Shown one piece after another: positions 10,712 through 22,259 of a stretch of 64,000 bases of DNA. Each line of letters opens with the position of its first letter. The stretch's first letter is position 1. A program made the position numbers and the translations under genes. The stretch is taken from positions 16,189,745-16,253,744 of the forward strand of contig CM055113.1 in assembly GCA_029204225.1 (NCBI GenBank), read 5' to 3'. The stretch comes from Diphasiastrum complanatum (lineage: Eukaryota > Streptophyta > Lycopodiopsida > Lycopodiales > Lycopodiaceae). The notes under the pieces were generated by a model. That model did not search any database. It saw only the letters and a program-made list of their open reading frames with translations, and was not told the DNA's origin.

Positions 10712-13423
10712 CCATGCTAGCCCCAAAGACATCCTACGAAGGTAGTTAAGAGTCTAAGCACTTTGCGGCTTGGGCAAATCCATGCAATACAAGCCAACCA
10801 TAGTCAGATTCAACATTTAACAATAGTCTACCTTCACTTGTACTTTAACGTACAAACATTCATGCCATGTATTTTTTCCAACGAGAGTAAGAAGTACTAG
10901 TTTTTAACAATCTTGTGTACATAGTCATTCATTCCTACTATGTTTCGACATCTATGCTGCATAGTGTGTGTATTAATACTCATTCTATTACATTGCATTG
11001 TTACAAGAGCACAAAACTTCATAGCTGGATATGTGTAGATGATGTTTCCTACGAGTTACTCATCTTGCTCATCCAAGGTGATATCCTTCTTACGTACTAG
11101 TATCATCATACCGAAAGTAACTGGCTACGACACGTACAACATTCTAATAATATACTTCATCACATTATTAGAGACTTCACTATCTTAGTCAAGCGTAGCT
11201 CATGCTTACGATTTAAAGAGATATCGTTTTGTAATAAGAGTATCAATTTCCTATTCAAATTTCCAACAAGTAATCAAACAATATTCGTTATTTTGAAAAC
11301 AATATGCTCGTAGTAATCAACAGTACTTCATAGAGGCTATACTAGCAGTAGCAATATGTTAATCATCCGTGGATGGCATTAGTTTCCTCATACACAACCA
11401 TTATTAGTTTCATATCGTAAGTATTGATCAATCTCCAAGCATACTAGCTTAGGAGTGGGCATAGTAGTAGGGCGGCCAGCCACATTCTATCATAAATAGT
11501 GAGTAGTTACTATGCCATTCAAGTACACATGTCATATGCAAGTGTATTTCTCAAAAAACAGAGACAAATGCAGCGCTCAGTCACGTTTCAGATCCACAAT
11601 TTGTGGCTCATCAAACAATGGTGCAATCATATGCAAACCCTCCATGCATTCTTGAATCGTGATGCTCAGGCTATCTTTGGCTTACTAGCTACCATACAAA
11701 TAGTCGTGCCATTAAATGCTTTAATGTGTGGTACAAAATCAATAATGAATGAGAAAGCTTTCGCGCTGACCTACATTCATTGGCTTGGAGTAGTATACAT
11801 GTCTTTTGGTATCCAACTCGCTGCAGGGGCAACGCTCAACTATATCAAATTCCCACGCGTTCTCTGAATCCAGAGAGCTATGAAATTATGCATTATTATA
11901 TCCTACATAAGCTTCAATCCTCAAGATTTGAAAAGTACACTAAGCGATAATTTTTTCCATCTAGGTATATTCACCATAAATTAGTAACATTACTTTAATG
12001 TAAAACTCTTACATGAAACACTGGGTGAAATAACATAGAATGATTAAAACTCAACTCTGAGTATCCCATATACTCTTTTGAGTTAAATGCTCTTGTTTCT
12101 AACACCAAATGCAAGAAAAATAACATTCATTCATTTTAATAGACTTGTTTGTCTCCTATGATAACTAGAGATCCAATCAGATGAAAAACTATACTCAAGC
12201 ATTTACAGACCATAAACTATAGCAGGATAACATCCACTAGATAAATTAAATTCTTCGCAAATAAAATACTTATCTGTTGAGAATATTTGTGAGATCCATA
12301 GGTTTTGAAATAAAATACTGGAGTAGAGAGATTCAAAACACTGATCTGAATTCTTACTCAAATAATAGATTCAGAATTAATCATCACACTTAAGAATCTT
12401 CACAATTTCATATAATCCTCTGACAATAATTAAGTATCTATTTACGATCCGTCGATCATAAATATTTAGATTCGTACGATTCATCAATCACAATTTTCTG
12501 GAATCAAAATCATAATCATTTACAAGATACTAGAGTATATGTTCCACATAACTCAAGAAAAGTAAGAATCATTCCAAAATCTTTCCCAACAGGAAAATAC
12601 TAGATTTTAGGAATACTCTCCAATCAAGATTCTTTAACTGAAATGTGAGATAGTCAAGTTCTATGAACCACTGGTGATTAAAGACAAAAAGCATACCAAA
12701 TGACAATCATCTTCAACTACAAAAACTTTAGATTACAATCCAGAATCACACCTAGATATCCAAAGTCCTGTTGAATATCAATTCGGTTATTATTCTTGGA
12801 TTCAGTATGATTCGTTATCCAATTGAGCTCTCTAGAATACAATCACTAATGAGCTGAGTCCCTTCCTTAACTAAGAAATAATATTGTATATCCAATGCAT
12901 ACAAAACTCATGCGTCTTACAAGCAATATAATCAAAACCATGAATCCACATCACACTGATCATTTTACCAATTAACTTCATCCTGGAGTATTCAACTACT
13001 CAAGTTAATTGCCAATGATTTAGAAATTTCAAATGTCTAGGTGAAAAACTAGTATAACACCACATTTAGATCCTTACCCAAATCATTTATAAGTTAATCC
13101 ATAAATCTTCTATACAAGGATTTGTTAACTCTACAAGTATCTGTCAAAACAATACTTGATCATATGTCTAGGTTTGCTGACTAGGTTAAGTGCACCAAAT
13201 AACTCTAGTAATCAAGAATACACAATAGATTCATACAAGATTAATTGTGCACATACGTGAATAATCTCACTATGACCTAGTACATAAACACATTCTTATC
13301 TGGCAGATTCCTCCAGAACCCACATATCTCACTGAGATCTTGTAACTCATCTACAAAATATTTTCTATTTCTCATGAGTTAAAAACATATCTGGAAAATC
13401 TCTGAGACGAATAAAATTCACTC
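10712..13423. other. 2.7 kb without recognisable genes
   Basis: AT-rich with frequent stops in all frames. The longest frame (11499-11867, plus) is hydrophobic and matches nothing I know. From about 12280 to 13420 short motifs such as 'agaatc' and 'caatca' recur irregularly, suggesting an old retroelement leader or decayed repeat. I see no LTR ends, zinc knuckle or pol motifs. Confidence 0.5.
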
Positions 13424-13944
13424 TCGATTGGAAAGCTGATCATACAAGAAATATTATTGTGTTAGCAAGATCTGTTAACAAAACATGAAACTAATTGCAA
13501 TAAATGCCTCAACTCGACTAGAGAGAGAATATGAATGTACAAAACTCAAGTAGAGAGAGAGGGCACAAAGAGCTTAGTCTCCAAATTTGCTTTACACACA
13601 AATTTCATCATTTTCTCAATGAGAGTACATCACATATATATAAATCCATGGACTCTCCTCCTACTTTGAGTTGAATTGGAGTTATGAATGCACCTCTCCA
13701 GCAATTTAGACTTGTTCAAGCCACCTCAATATGTCTAATTGTGCCACCTAGTCTTTTCATGCATTAAATGTGGCATGCAAAGTACAAATGGCAATTTCTA
13801 TGGTAGCTCAAGTTTCTACTTCTACCTAGCTTGAATATTTTATTCTAAGATGGGTTTTTACTAAGCCAAAAGAGCTCATTTCATCTTTGGCATTTTTAGG
13901 ACCCCTACTTACAACATTAGATAGATTTTTCCAATATTTCAACA
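13424..13944 (-). repeat. Partial 3' LTR of copia-B
   Basis: 13424-13783 matches 15880-16239 closely in direct orientation. It ends TTTCAACA beside the minus-strand polypurine tract (complement of 13945-13953). Its outer part, including the TGTTGAATTC end seen at 15787, is missing. Confidence 0.7.
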
Positions 13945-13960
13945 CTCCTCCTAAAAGTAT

Positions 13961-15783
13961 CTAATGTGGATCAAGCATCAATCTTGAGATAAGACCAAGA
14001 TTAGATCTATGCTTTGAGAAGGCACTTTTGCAAAGTGGCTTTGTGAGAAGATCAGCAATACACGAAGATGTGTCGACATGTTCCAAGTTGATTTCACCTC
14101 CAATGAGCTTTTCCCTTACAAAATGGTGTGCCACTTCTATATGCTTGCTTCTTGCATGAAAAATAGGATTGTTTGCAAGAGCTTGGGCCGATATGTTGTC
14201 ACACTTGATCAAGGGAAGATCATCCTCTTTGATGCACTTTAGCTCCATGATTAATCTCTTGATCCAAAGCACCTCTTTAGTTGTTGTAGTGAGTGTTTTG
14301 TACTCGGTCTCACAAGAAGATAGAGATATGGTATCTTGCTTCTTTGAAAGCCAAGACACAAGATTGCCTCCAAGAAAGATAGTATATGCATTAATGGACT
14401 TTCGATCCATTTTATCACTTTTAAAATTGGAATTCGAATAGCCAATAATGGTTAGATCTTCATTCTTGTACAATAAACCATAATCTTGAGTAGAAGATAC
14501 ATATCTTAGAACTCTCTTGGCCATCTTCCAATGTTGGATCTTAGGATCTTGCGTAAATTGATTCAATTTGTGCACACAATAGCTCAAATCGGGTCTAGTG
14601 ATAGTAAGCCAAATTAAAGAGCCTATAAGACTCCTATAAACTGTGATGTCCTCGAAGGATCTTTCATCACCTTTAATAGGATCTTTTACATATTGCTCCA
14701 TGGGAGTATCTATGCCTTTACAATTTTGCATATTAAATTTTCTCAACATAGAAAAGACATATCTAGATTGACAAATAAAAGCATACTCTTCATGAAAATC
14801 AATCTCAAGGCCTAAAATGTAATGGATCTCTCCTAGATCTTGCATTTTAAATTCTCTTCCTAATGCATCCTTAGTTTCTTGAACTAGCATCAAACAACTT
14901 CCACTAAGAATAATGTCATCTACATAGATTACAAGAATGACAATATTACTACCATCAAACTTTAAGTACATAGAAGGATCATAGTCACTAAGCACAAATC
15001 CTAATGAAAGTAGAAAGTTGTTGAGCCTTGAATACCATGATCTAGGTGCTTGCTTCAAGCCATAAAGACTTCTAAATAGCAAACACACCTTAGATTTATC
15101 CTTGATAAATCCTTGAGGTTGTTCCATGTATATCTCCTCCTCAAGATAGCCATTCAAAAAAGCGTTAGAGACATCAAGTTGATACAATTTCCACTTAGAA
15201 AATAAGGCAAGAGAGATTATGATTCTTATTGTCACCATATTTGCTACAGGAGCAAAGGTTTCTTCATAGTCAAGGCCATATATTTGTGCAAAGCCTTTAG
15301 CACATAATCTTGCCTTGTACTTGTTGATGGAGCCATCATGATTGTACTTGATCTTGAACACCCACTTGCATCCAATGATATGCATGCTAGGTGGTGGATC
15401 CACTAGCTCCCATGTGTGGTTGGTGATCAAGGCATCATATTCAACCTTCATGGCCTCATACCACTCCTTGGTATTGAGGGCTTCTTGGACATCTTTGGGC
15501 TCCTCCTGAGAAACAAAATAAGCATAAGTGGAATCAAGATCCACTTGTTTTCCTTTGTCATCATAAGTGAGCCTCTTAGGCTCGGATGTCTCCCTCATGG
15601 ATCTTCTAGGAGTGAAAATCCGAGGACTTCCATCTTCAAATCTCGACTCCTCCATATATTGATTGTCTTCAATAACAAAAGGTGATAGATTTTGAGATTG
15701 GACTTTTCTTCATGAAAAACTACATCTCTATCAATTACTTTAGAAGTAGAGAGCATGTAGATTCGATAGGCTTTCTTGTTGGA
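13961..15783 (-). pseudogene. Copia pol: integrase end, RT and RNase H (copia-B)
   Basis: One open frame of 564 residues (13961-15655), extended upstream by a frameshifted integrase C-terminus (RIYMLSTSKVIDRDVVFHEE). RT motifs in order: YEETFAPVAN (about 130), LDVSNAFLNGYLEEEIYMEQ (about 160), YGLKQAPRSWY (about 198) and the catalytic YVDD (244-247). RNase H follows with GYSNSNFKSD, SLSSCETEYKTL and HFVREKLIGGEINLEHV. The SNSN motif has Asn where the sister copy at 2641 has Asp, so RNase H is probably inactive although RT looks intact. Gag, protease and the integrase core were deleted: an LTR fragment starts a few bases upstream, at 15787. Confidence 0.9.
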
Positions 15784-15786
15784 TGA

Positions 15787-16240
15787 ATGTTGAATTCACA
15801 CGTGTGGGACGGCCTACACACGTACTTTTGATCTCCTAAGCCCAATAATACCATAAAGATCAGATAGCATTGATTGACAATAGGAAAGCTGATCATACAA
15901 GAAATATTATTGTATTACAAGCAAGATCTGTTAACAAAACATGAAACTAAGTGCAATAAATGCCTCAACTCGACTAGAGAGAGAATATGAATGTACAAAA
16001 CTCGAGTAGAGAGAGAGGGCACAAAGAGCTTAGTCTCCAAATTTGCTTTACACACAAATTTCATCATTTTCTCAATGAGAGTACATCACATATATATAGA
16101 TCCATGGACTCTTCTCCTACTTTGAGTTGATTTGGAGTTATGAATCCACCTCTCAAGCTATCTAGACTTATTCAAGCCACCTCACTATGTCTAATTGTGC
16201 CACCTAGTCTTTTCATGCATTAAATGTGGCATGCAAAACC
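15787..16240 (-). repeat. LTR fragment of copia-B, fused directly to integrase
   Basis: Begins TGTTGAATTCACACGTGTGG on the plus strand and is collinear with the left LTR from 15880 on. It ends at about 16240, where homology stops after 'catgcaaa'. No primer-binding site remains between it and pol, so a deletion joined the LTR to the integrase coding region. Confidence 0.7.
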
Positions 16241-16410
16241 ATAGTGATCTGTATGTTTACCTATGACGTAATTGCTTATGTTTTGTGAGTTGATGTGTAT
16301 CAAGAGTTCAATTTCAAAACTAATCAAATAGAAAAGAAGTGGAATGTGACTGGTACGAGGCAATTTGAGCATTGAAGGAAAAAAAAAGTGTGAACTATTA
16401 CTTGGGCCTT

Positions 16411-16429
16411 CAGGTGCTCTCCAGCCAGC
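16411..16429. repeat. Left remnant of a ctccagccagcg minisatellite, with target duplication
   Basis: The 'gctctccagccagc' here is the left half of the minisatellite that resumes at 21530, split by the element at 16430-21529. The last five bases (16425-16429, ccagc) are the left target-site duplication. Confidence 0.85.
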
Positions 16430-17674
16430 TGTTGTAAAGCTACCTTTACAAGCTTTACTTGCGGCGCCATCGGCGCCAGCTATGTCCCCGGCGCCAGCAG
16501 CGCCCCTGCTGCTCCCGGCGCCAATGGCGCCGGCGCCGCTCCCGGCGCCACTGTGACCAGAATCCAGCCGGCGCCAAGTTCCTATGGCTGAAAATCTTTG
16601 ATCGGTTCTAGCGAAGTCCAGAGAGCTCAGATCGATGTGCAATCACCTCACACGATCTAGGCATGATTAAAGGAAGCCTGGGGATCAATAAAATCTAGAG
16701 AGAGAAAATGACTTTCTAGAAAGAGAAAATCCTAGAGAGAGAAAAACGTGCTTTACCAGCTTGGGTAGAGTGCTTGGTATGAGGGGGGGTGCCGAATCAC
16801 ACCAATACTATAGGGGAGTGCGGGTTGCGACTCAGGGCGAGCTCCAACCAAGTCTCAGCCTCCCTTGCTGGAATGTTGTCATGGCTCTCGCCTTGGCATG
16901 CTAGCGCCCCGGAGACTAGGGTCGGTCACACACTTGAAATGTAACCTTCTCAGATTTATCAATAAAGCGGGATTTTCCTCAAACTGACTCTGATTACCTT
17001 CTGGGTTTCAGTGTTCGGTAAAAGCGCCAGTTGTAAGGCCGCTTTCCAAATTTTTAATTTGGCACATAGCTGAGGGTCGTATCCCGGGACGCCAGCGGTA
17101 TGCCGTCGGGACCATTCGGTCCGTGGCGCCAGCGGTATGCTGTCGGGACCATTTGGTCCAGGAACTGGTTGTTTCCATATCTGTCGCGGCTTGTGGTTCT
17201 GAGTGTTCCTTGCATGAACGTGAATGGGTAAAGCTCTTGGGGAACGGGCTCTAACCTGTCGGCTGAGTTGGATGGCTTGCTTGGGTGGATGTTACCTGTT
17301 TATGGCTGTCCAGTCTGGCGTGGCGCCAGGTTGGCTTCCAGCGCTCGTGACGAAGCTTTCAGTTGGTTAAGTCTGATGTAAGTCAGACCGCTTGCTTGGA
17401 ATGGATGTTACTCGTTTGTAACGAAGCTTCGAGTTGGTTAAGTTTGATGTATGTCGGGCGGCTTGCTTGGAGGGAAGTCACCCACATCGGGACCCCCGAT
17501 CTGGCATGGCGCCAGGTTGGATCTCAATGTTGGTTTTCGGAACTTCATGTTGGTTAAGTCTGATCGTTGTTGGCGAGTTGGCTGCTTGTATGTCAAGTGG
17601 GTTTGGATGGCAAGAGTTGAAGGCTGGGAAGCTAAGTCGTGGTTCCCGGCTCCCTTTGGGATGCCTGCGCTACA
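16430..17674 (+). repeat. 5' LTR of the non-coding element
   Basis: TG...CA, 1245 bp, identical in my reading to 20285-21529. It opens with eight GGCGCC palindromes in 113 bp (16463-16575), has repeated 'cgccagcggtatgc' phrases at about 17091 and 17128, and an AATAAA (16961-16966) that could serve polyadenylation. The 'gcttgcttgg' and 'agttggttaag' phrases recur between 17270 and 17560. Confidence 0.92.
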
Positions 17675-17676
17675 TG

Positions 17677-17689
17677 TGGTATCAGAGCC
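17677..17689 (+). promoter_or_regulatory. Primer-binding site, initiator-Met tRNA
   Basis: tggtatcagagcc, two bases after the LTR CA end. It fixes the plus orientation of the element. Confidence 0.93.
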
Positions 17690-17764
17690 GACTGGCCGGT
17701 CAGCTATGCGGATCTCACGGAAATGGCCACGGTTTGGGGTTCATCAAGACAACTGTTGTGCAAG

Positions 17765-18150
17765 GTGCTGCCCATAGTGTAAGCACGGGTGCGTCCACGG
17801 TCGGGGTGGTCGGCAGAACGGGGGACTTGATGAGTCAAAGTGCTGCCCTTGAGGTGTAAGCACGGTCAGTTCTCGCGGTTCGGGCCTGGCGCTGTCTGCA
17901 CGTAGGACGGATGAGGCAAAGTGCTGCCTAGGGAGGTGAAAGCACGGTCTGTACCTTGTGGGGTGCGGGGCGACATATTCGAACTGTACGGGTTAACCAT
18001 TGATACAGAGATGCTGCTCGAATTCGGGTGTAAAGCACGGGTGGTTAGCTGCCGGTGCGGGATAGCTGCCGATCGTTTAGCTATAAGGGCTATCGACCAA
18101 AAAGTGGTGGGGCGTGACTGAGGCAATGTGCTGCTTAATGGTGAAAGCAC
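17765..18150 (+). other. Array of five short stem-loops after the primer-binding site
   Basis: Five copies of (g)tgctgc ... (a)agcacgg occur: 17765-17786, 17840-17863, 17921-17945, 18012-18038 and 18128-18150. In each, (g)tgct pairs with agca(c) across a 12-18-nt loop. They are spaced about 75-115 nt apart in otherwise non-repetitive sequence. Multiple hairpins at this place, between primer-binding site and gag, are typical of retroviral packaging and dimerisation regions. That function is inferred here. Confidence 0.6.
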
Positions 18151-18440
18151 GGATAGTTGGAGGGGTGTCCTATGTGGGCTGATTCTGTGATCGATTTGTA
18201 TGGGCGCGGCCAGGCAAAGGTCCGTTGGCAGGACCATCTCAAAGGGGGACCTTGCCTTTGTTACTTGTTAGTAAACCTGCCTGAGTGTCTTACTTGTACG
18301 TATTCGTGGTGAGTCTTAGTACTCGTGCTTTGCCTGGTTTGCATGATTGCTTGTGATACAAGGAGCTGATGGCTCGAGAAGGAACCTTTTCTTTTGAAGG
18401 CTGATACCATTAAACAAAGAGGACTACAGAATCTGTGGGG

Positions 18441-18940
18441 CGGATTTGAAGTTCAAGTACTCACACGTGAACGACAACGAAACGACTCAATGTTTGCAAA
18501 GGATGGATGGCTAGCCTGTTTCTTGGGTTAGTTTCATTTGCAACAACGCCCACCAGACGCAAGCAGGAAGTCAAAAGTTGGAAAGGGCCATTTCAGGGGA
18601 GATCTTCTATGGAGCAGTTGGTCTTCATTTTGGGACGGCCACCTTCGGAACTGAAACTCACTGAGCATGGGCGATATCCAAAATCTGTGCGGCGGATTTG
18701 CAGTTCAAGTACTCGCACGTGAACGACAACGAAATGACTCAATGTTTGCAAAGGATGGATGACTAGCCTGTTTCTTGGGTTAGTTTCATTTGCGACAACG
18801 CCCACCAGACGCAAGCAGGAAGTCAAAAGTTGGAAAGGGCAATTTCAGGGGAGATCTTCTATAGCAGTTGGTTTTCATTTTGGGACGGCCACCTTCGGAA
18901 CTGAAACTCACTGAGCATGGGTGATATCCAGTATCAGTTG
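18441..18940 (+). repeat. Two 252-bp direct tandem copies inside the non-coding element
   Basis: The unit starting 'cggatttgaagttcaagtac' at 18441 is repeated from 18693 with a few substitutions and a three-base deletion (ctatggagcag versus ctatagcag). Short frames across them are not conserved between copies as proteins. Confidence 0.9.
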
Positions 18941-20270
18941 GGTTTTTCCTCAAAGGGGAAAAAGACTAGGATCCTCTTCAGAGATTGGCAACAAGTTGGA
19001 TCGAGCCATAATCCTAGCCGATGGGAAGCAAAGTGTTGGAAAGGCTTTTTGTCCGAAGAACTCTACTCTAAAGTCCGATCAGCTGATTTATTAAGTGGAG
19101 GGGAACTATCACACACACCTCTCTCTTGGGGCAAATTTTGAATTAAAGTTGATCAAAATGGGGGCAAATTCAAGGTGACCTAGCCATACTCACACGAGGA
19201 GACTGGCGAACTTTGGACCTAATAAGTTGACAAGTTTTTGTTGTGGAAAGGAAAGTTTGTTATAGGCTTTCTCTGGACCAGCAATGATGAGGAAACATAT
19301 GAGTACGCTGGCTTGTGTTACGTGTAAGGCAGCTGATCAATGAAGGAACTGTGAAAGTTGAGTCTTGCATGAGAGACTTGGTATTTCGAACGGACGCTAA
19401 GGGACAGTTCGCGTTGAGATCGGATTAGTGCAAACTCTGGGTGCATGTTTCTGATTCAAAGAGAGCTACTTGAAGCCAAGCTCGATGTACACTTCTTGTT
19501 TTGACTGTGAGACTTGTTTTGACTGTGAGGCAACTGACCAGTGATGGAATTGTGAAAGTCAAGTTTTGCGCGACGGACATGGTGCTTCAAACAAACGCGA
19601 AGAGATAGTTCGGATGCGGATCAAACTGGTGCGACCCTTTGGCTTTCCACGAGGTCAATGGTTACATTTGGGCTGATTCAAAGAGCTACTTCAAGCTAAG
19701 TGAGAGGTGCATTGCGGAGTACTCAATCTTTGCCTACCTTAAAGAGCCAAGATGGAAAAGTATCAAGATCAGGCTTGGACAAGGAGAGAAATCAAGGTGC
19801 AGAAGCAACAAGGCACGAAGTGGACCATAAAGTGGGCAATCAAACGATAAATCCTTCGGCTCAGGGAGCCTTGATACCTGTGCGGAACTGAACAAACCTG
19901 GAGCTCAGGGAGCTCAACACAAAAGTGCATCAAGGACAAATCAGGAGCTCAAAGGAGTTCCAAAGTCGAAAGTCAGAAGCGACAGGGGCGAACTTTTCAA
20001 AGAAAGGCCTCTGTCACCAGTTAATAAGGTTCTCGGGTTTTACGAAAGCGATATCAAATCTACGCTTTTCCCAGACAAAGATATATTTTCAAGTTATGTA
20101 ATATCTCAGTACAAAGAGCTGAGCCTCCGACTTGTGGTGTGCCAGCTTCAATGTTAATAAAAAGTGGCCAGTAAATTGAGTACTGTGCCTAGTAGCTTAA
20201 ATGTATAGTCATTTTAATTGGGAGACACCTTTACTTTAATCTGACATCTGATGAGGACATCAGATTTTAT
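18941..20270 (+). other. Internal non-coding region
   Basis: All frames are interrupted and I find no zinc knuckle, protease, RT or integrase motif. Repeated phrases such as 'aactgaccagtgatggaa' versus 'gctgatcaatgaaggaac' (about 19324 and 19530) and 'ggagctcagggagctc' suggest old internal duplications. Confidence 0.6.
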
Positions 20271-20284
20271 AAAGGTGGGGTGGA
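20271..20284 (+). promoter_or_regulatory. Polypurine tract of the non-coding element
   Basis: aaaggtggggtgga ends one base before the TG of the 3' LTR. Confidence 0.7.
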
Positions 20285-21529
20285 TGTTGTAAAGCTACCT
20301 TTACAAGCTTTACTTGCGGCGCCATCGGCGCCAGCTATGTCCCCGGCGCCAGCAGCGCCCCTGCTGCTCCCGGCGCCAATGGCGCCGGCGCCGCTCCCGG
20401 CGCCACTGTGACCAGAATCCAGCCGGCGCCAAGTTCCTATGGCTGAAAATCTTTGATCGGTTCTAGCGAAGTCCAGAGAGCTCAGATCGATGTGCAATCA
20501 CCTCACACGATCTAGGCATGATTAAAGGAAGCCTGGGGATCAATAAAATCTAGAGAGAGAAAATGACTTTCTAGAAAGAGAAAATCCTAGAGAGAGAAAA
20601 ACGTGCTTTACCAGCTTGGGTAGAGTGCTTGGTATGAGGGGGGGTGCCGAATCACACCAATACTATAGGGGAGTGCGGGTTGCGACTCAGGGCGAGCTCC
20701 AACCAAGTCTCAGCCTCCCTTGCTGGAATGTTGTCATGGCTCTCGCCTTGGCATGCTAGCGCCCCGGAGACTAGGGTCGGTCACACACTTGAAATGTAAC
20801 CTTCTCAGATTTATCAATAAAGCGGGATTTTCCTCAAACTGACTCTGATTACCTTCTGGGTTTCAGTGTTCGGTAAAAGCGCCAGTTGTAAGGCCGCTTT
20901 CCAAATTTTTAATTTGGCACATAGCTGAGGGTCGTATCCCGGGACGCCAGCGGTATGCCGTCGGGACCATTCGGTCCGTGGCGCCAGCGGTATGCTGTCG
21001 GGACCATTTGGTCCAGGAACTGGTTGTTTCCATATCTGTCGCGGCTTGTGGTTCTGAGTGTTCCTTGCATGAACGTGAATGGGTAAAGCTCTTGGGGAAC
21101 GGGCTCTAACCTGTCGGCTGAGTTGGATGGCTTGCTTGGGTGGATGTTACCTGTTTATGGCTGTCCAGTCTGGCGTGGCGCCAGGTTGGCTTCCAGCGCT
21201 CGTGACGAAGCTTTCAGTTGGTTAAGTCTGATGTAAGTCAGACCGCTTGCTTGGAATGGATGTTACTCGTTTGTAACGAAGCTTCGAGTTGGTTAAGTTT
21301 GATGTATGTCGGGCGGCTTGCTTGGAGGGAAGTCACCCACATCGGGACCCCCGATCTGGCATGGCGCCAGGTTGGATCTCAATGTTGGTTTTCGGAACTT
21401 CATGTTGGTTAAGTCTGATCGTTGTTGGCGAGTTGGCTGCTTGTATGTCAAGTGGGTTTGGATGGCAAGAGTTGAAGGCTGGGAAGCTAAGTCGTGGTTC
21501 CCGGCTCCCTTTGGGATGCCTGCGCTACA
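20285..21529 (+). repeat. 3' LTR of the non-coding element
   Basis: 1245 bp, the partner of 16430-17674, followed by the right target duplication ccagc at 21530-21534. Confidence 0.92.
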
Positions 21530-21606
21530 CCAGCGCTCTCCAGCCAGCGCACTCCAGCTAGCACTCTCCAGCCAGCGCTCTCCAGCCAGCGCTCTCTTTC
21601 TAGCTA
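21530..21606. repeat. Minisatellite, unit about ctccagccagcgct
   Basis: Five to six units of 12-14 bp, the right half of the array interrupted by the LTR element. Confidence 0.85.
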
Positions 21607-21660
21607 TGCATTAGGATTGCTTCAGAACACTGTATTACATTTTCATGAGAAAAAAAAGTC

Positions 21661-21720
21661 GATCTGTGGAGCCATTGGAGGCTGGCCGCTGGCGGCCAGC
21701 CTCCAATGGCTCCACAGATC
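21661..21720. repeat. 60-bp near-perfect palindrome
   Basis: Arms 21661-21689 and 21692-21720 are exact reverse complements (29 bp each) around a two-base centre. The outer flanks are an A-run on the left and a T-run on the right, so the hairpin could extend further. A one-armed relative lies at 22007-22041. It looks like a foldback or snap-back element rather than a terminator. Confidence 0.95.
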
Positions 21721-22006
21721 TGTTTTTTTTTTTTCGAAAGTTCACCTTATGTAAAAGAATGCAATCTTTTTTAGACTCCAGTCCAAGCAGTCGTCATATT
21801 TGTAGTTACTTGTTGCTCAACTAAATGCAGTACAAGGAGAACAAGATGTGAGGTAGATCCGGTCCAAAGTTCAGAGGAGGGATGCACTAGAAAATTTTTA
21901 CATGTTTTAACCTAATCGGCATCAGATTAGCACTTTTTTAAAAGCTCAATATAATGGTGCTCCAATAAGTTATCCATTTTGTCATGGTCCCAAAACCAAA
22001 AGCAGT

Positions 22007-22041
22007 TCCAATGGCTCTACAGATCTGCTTTTTTTTTTTCG
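22007..22041. repeat. Single-arm relative of the 21661 palindrome
   Basis: 'ttccaatggctctacagatc' followed by a T-run and 'tcgaa' matches the right arm and flank of the palindrome with few changes. So this sequence is repeated and dispersed. Confidence 0.7.
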
Positions 22042-22259
22042 AAGGGAGCTTTTTCTGAAGGAAAAAAAAATGGGCAACTGCTTTACTGGGGAGCCGGGGC
22101 AGCAGCAGGCCCATCGATCCCCAGCTTTTACCTACTGCTCTAGCCATGATATTGCTATGATAGCTCTTTAGGTAGCTGGCATCCAGGTTGGCCAAAGAAC
22201 GAGAAGGTGTGGCTGAGCTATAGTGGGCTCATCAGTCGGCCTATGCATTCGGACGCACG

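Larger units (their letters stand above)
16430..21529 (+). mobile_element. Complete non-coding LTR retrotransposon (LARD-like)
   Basis: Both LTRs are 1245 bp (16430-17674 and 20285-21529), start TGTTG and end TACA, and I saw no difference between them. The 5-bp duplication ccagc flanks both sides (16425-16429, 21530-21534). A Met-tRNA primer-binding site follows the left LTR and a purine tract precedes the right one. The 2.6-kb internal region codes for no gag or pol motif; its open frames are short and unconserved. It must have been copied by proteins from another element. Identical LTRs imply a very recent insertion. Confidence 0.92.

Noticed and set aside
16220-16642. 140-codon minus frame with Gly/Ala repeats (again at 20267-20497)
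   Set aside because: It spans an LTR boundary and translates the GGCGCC cluster; not a gene.
17363-17859. Overlapping frames of up to 141 codons, repeated at 21218-21614
   Set aside because: They lie in and just after the LTRs of the non-coding element, overlap each other in different frames and show no domain; open by chance in GC-rich sequence.
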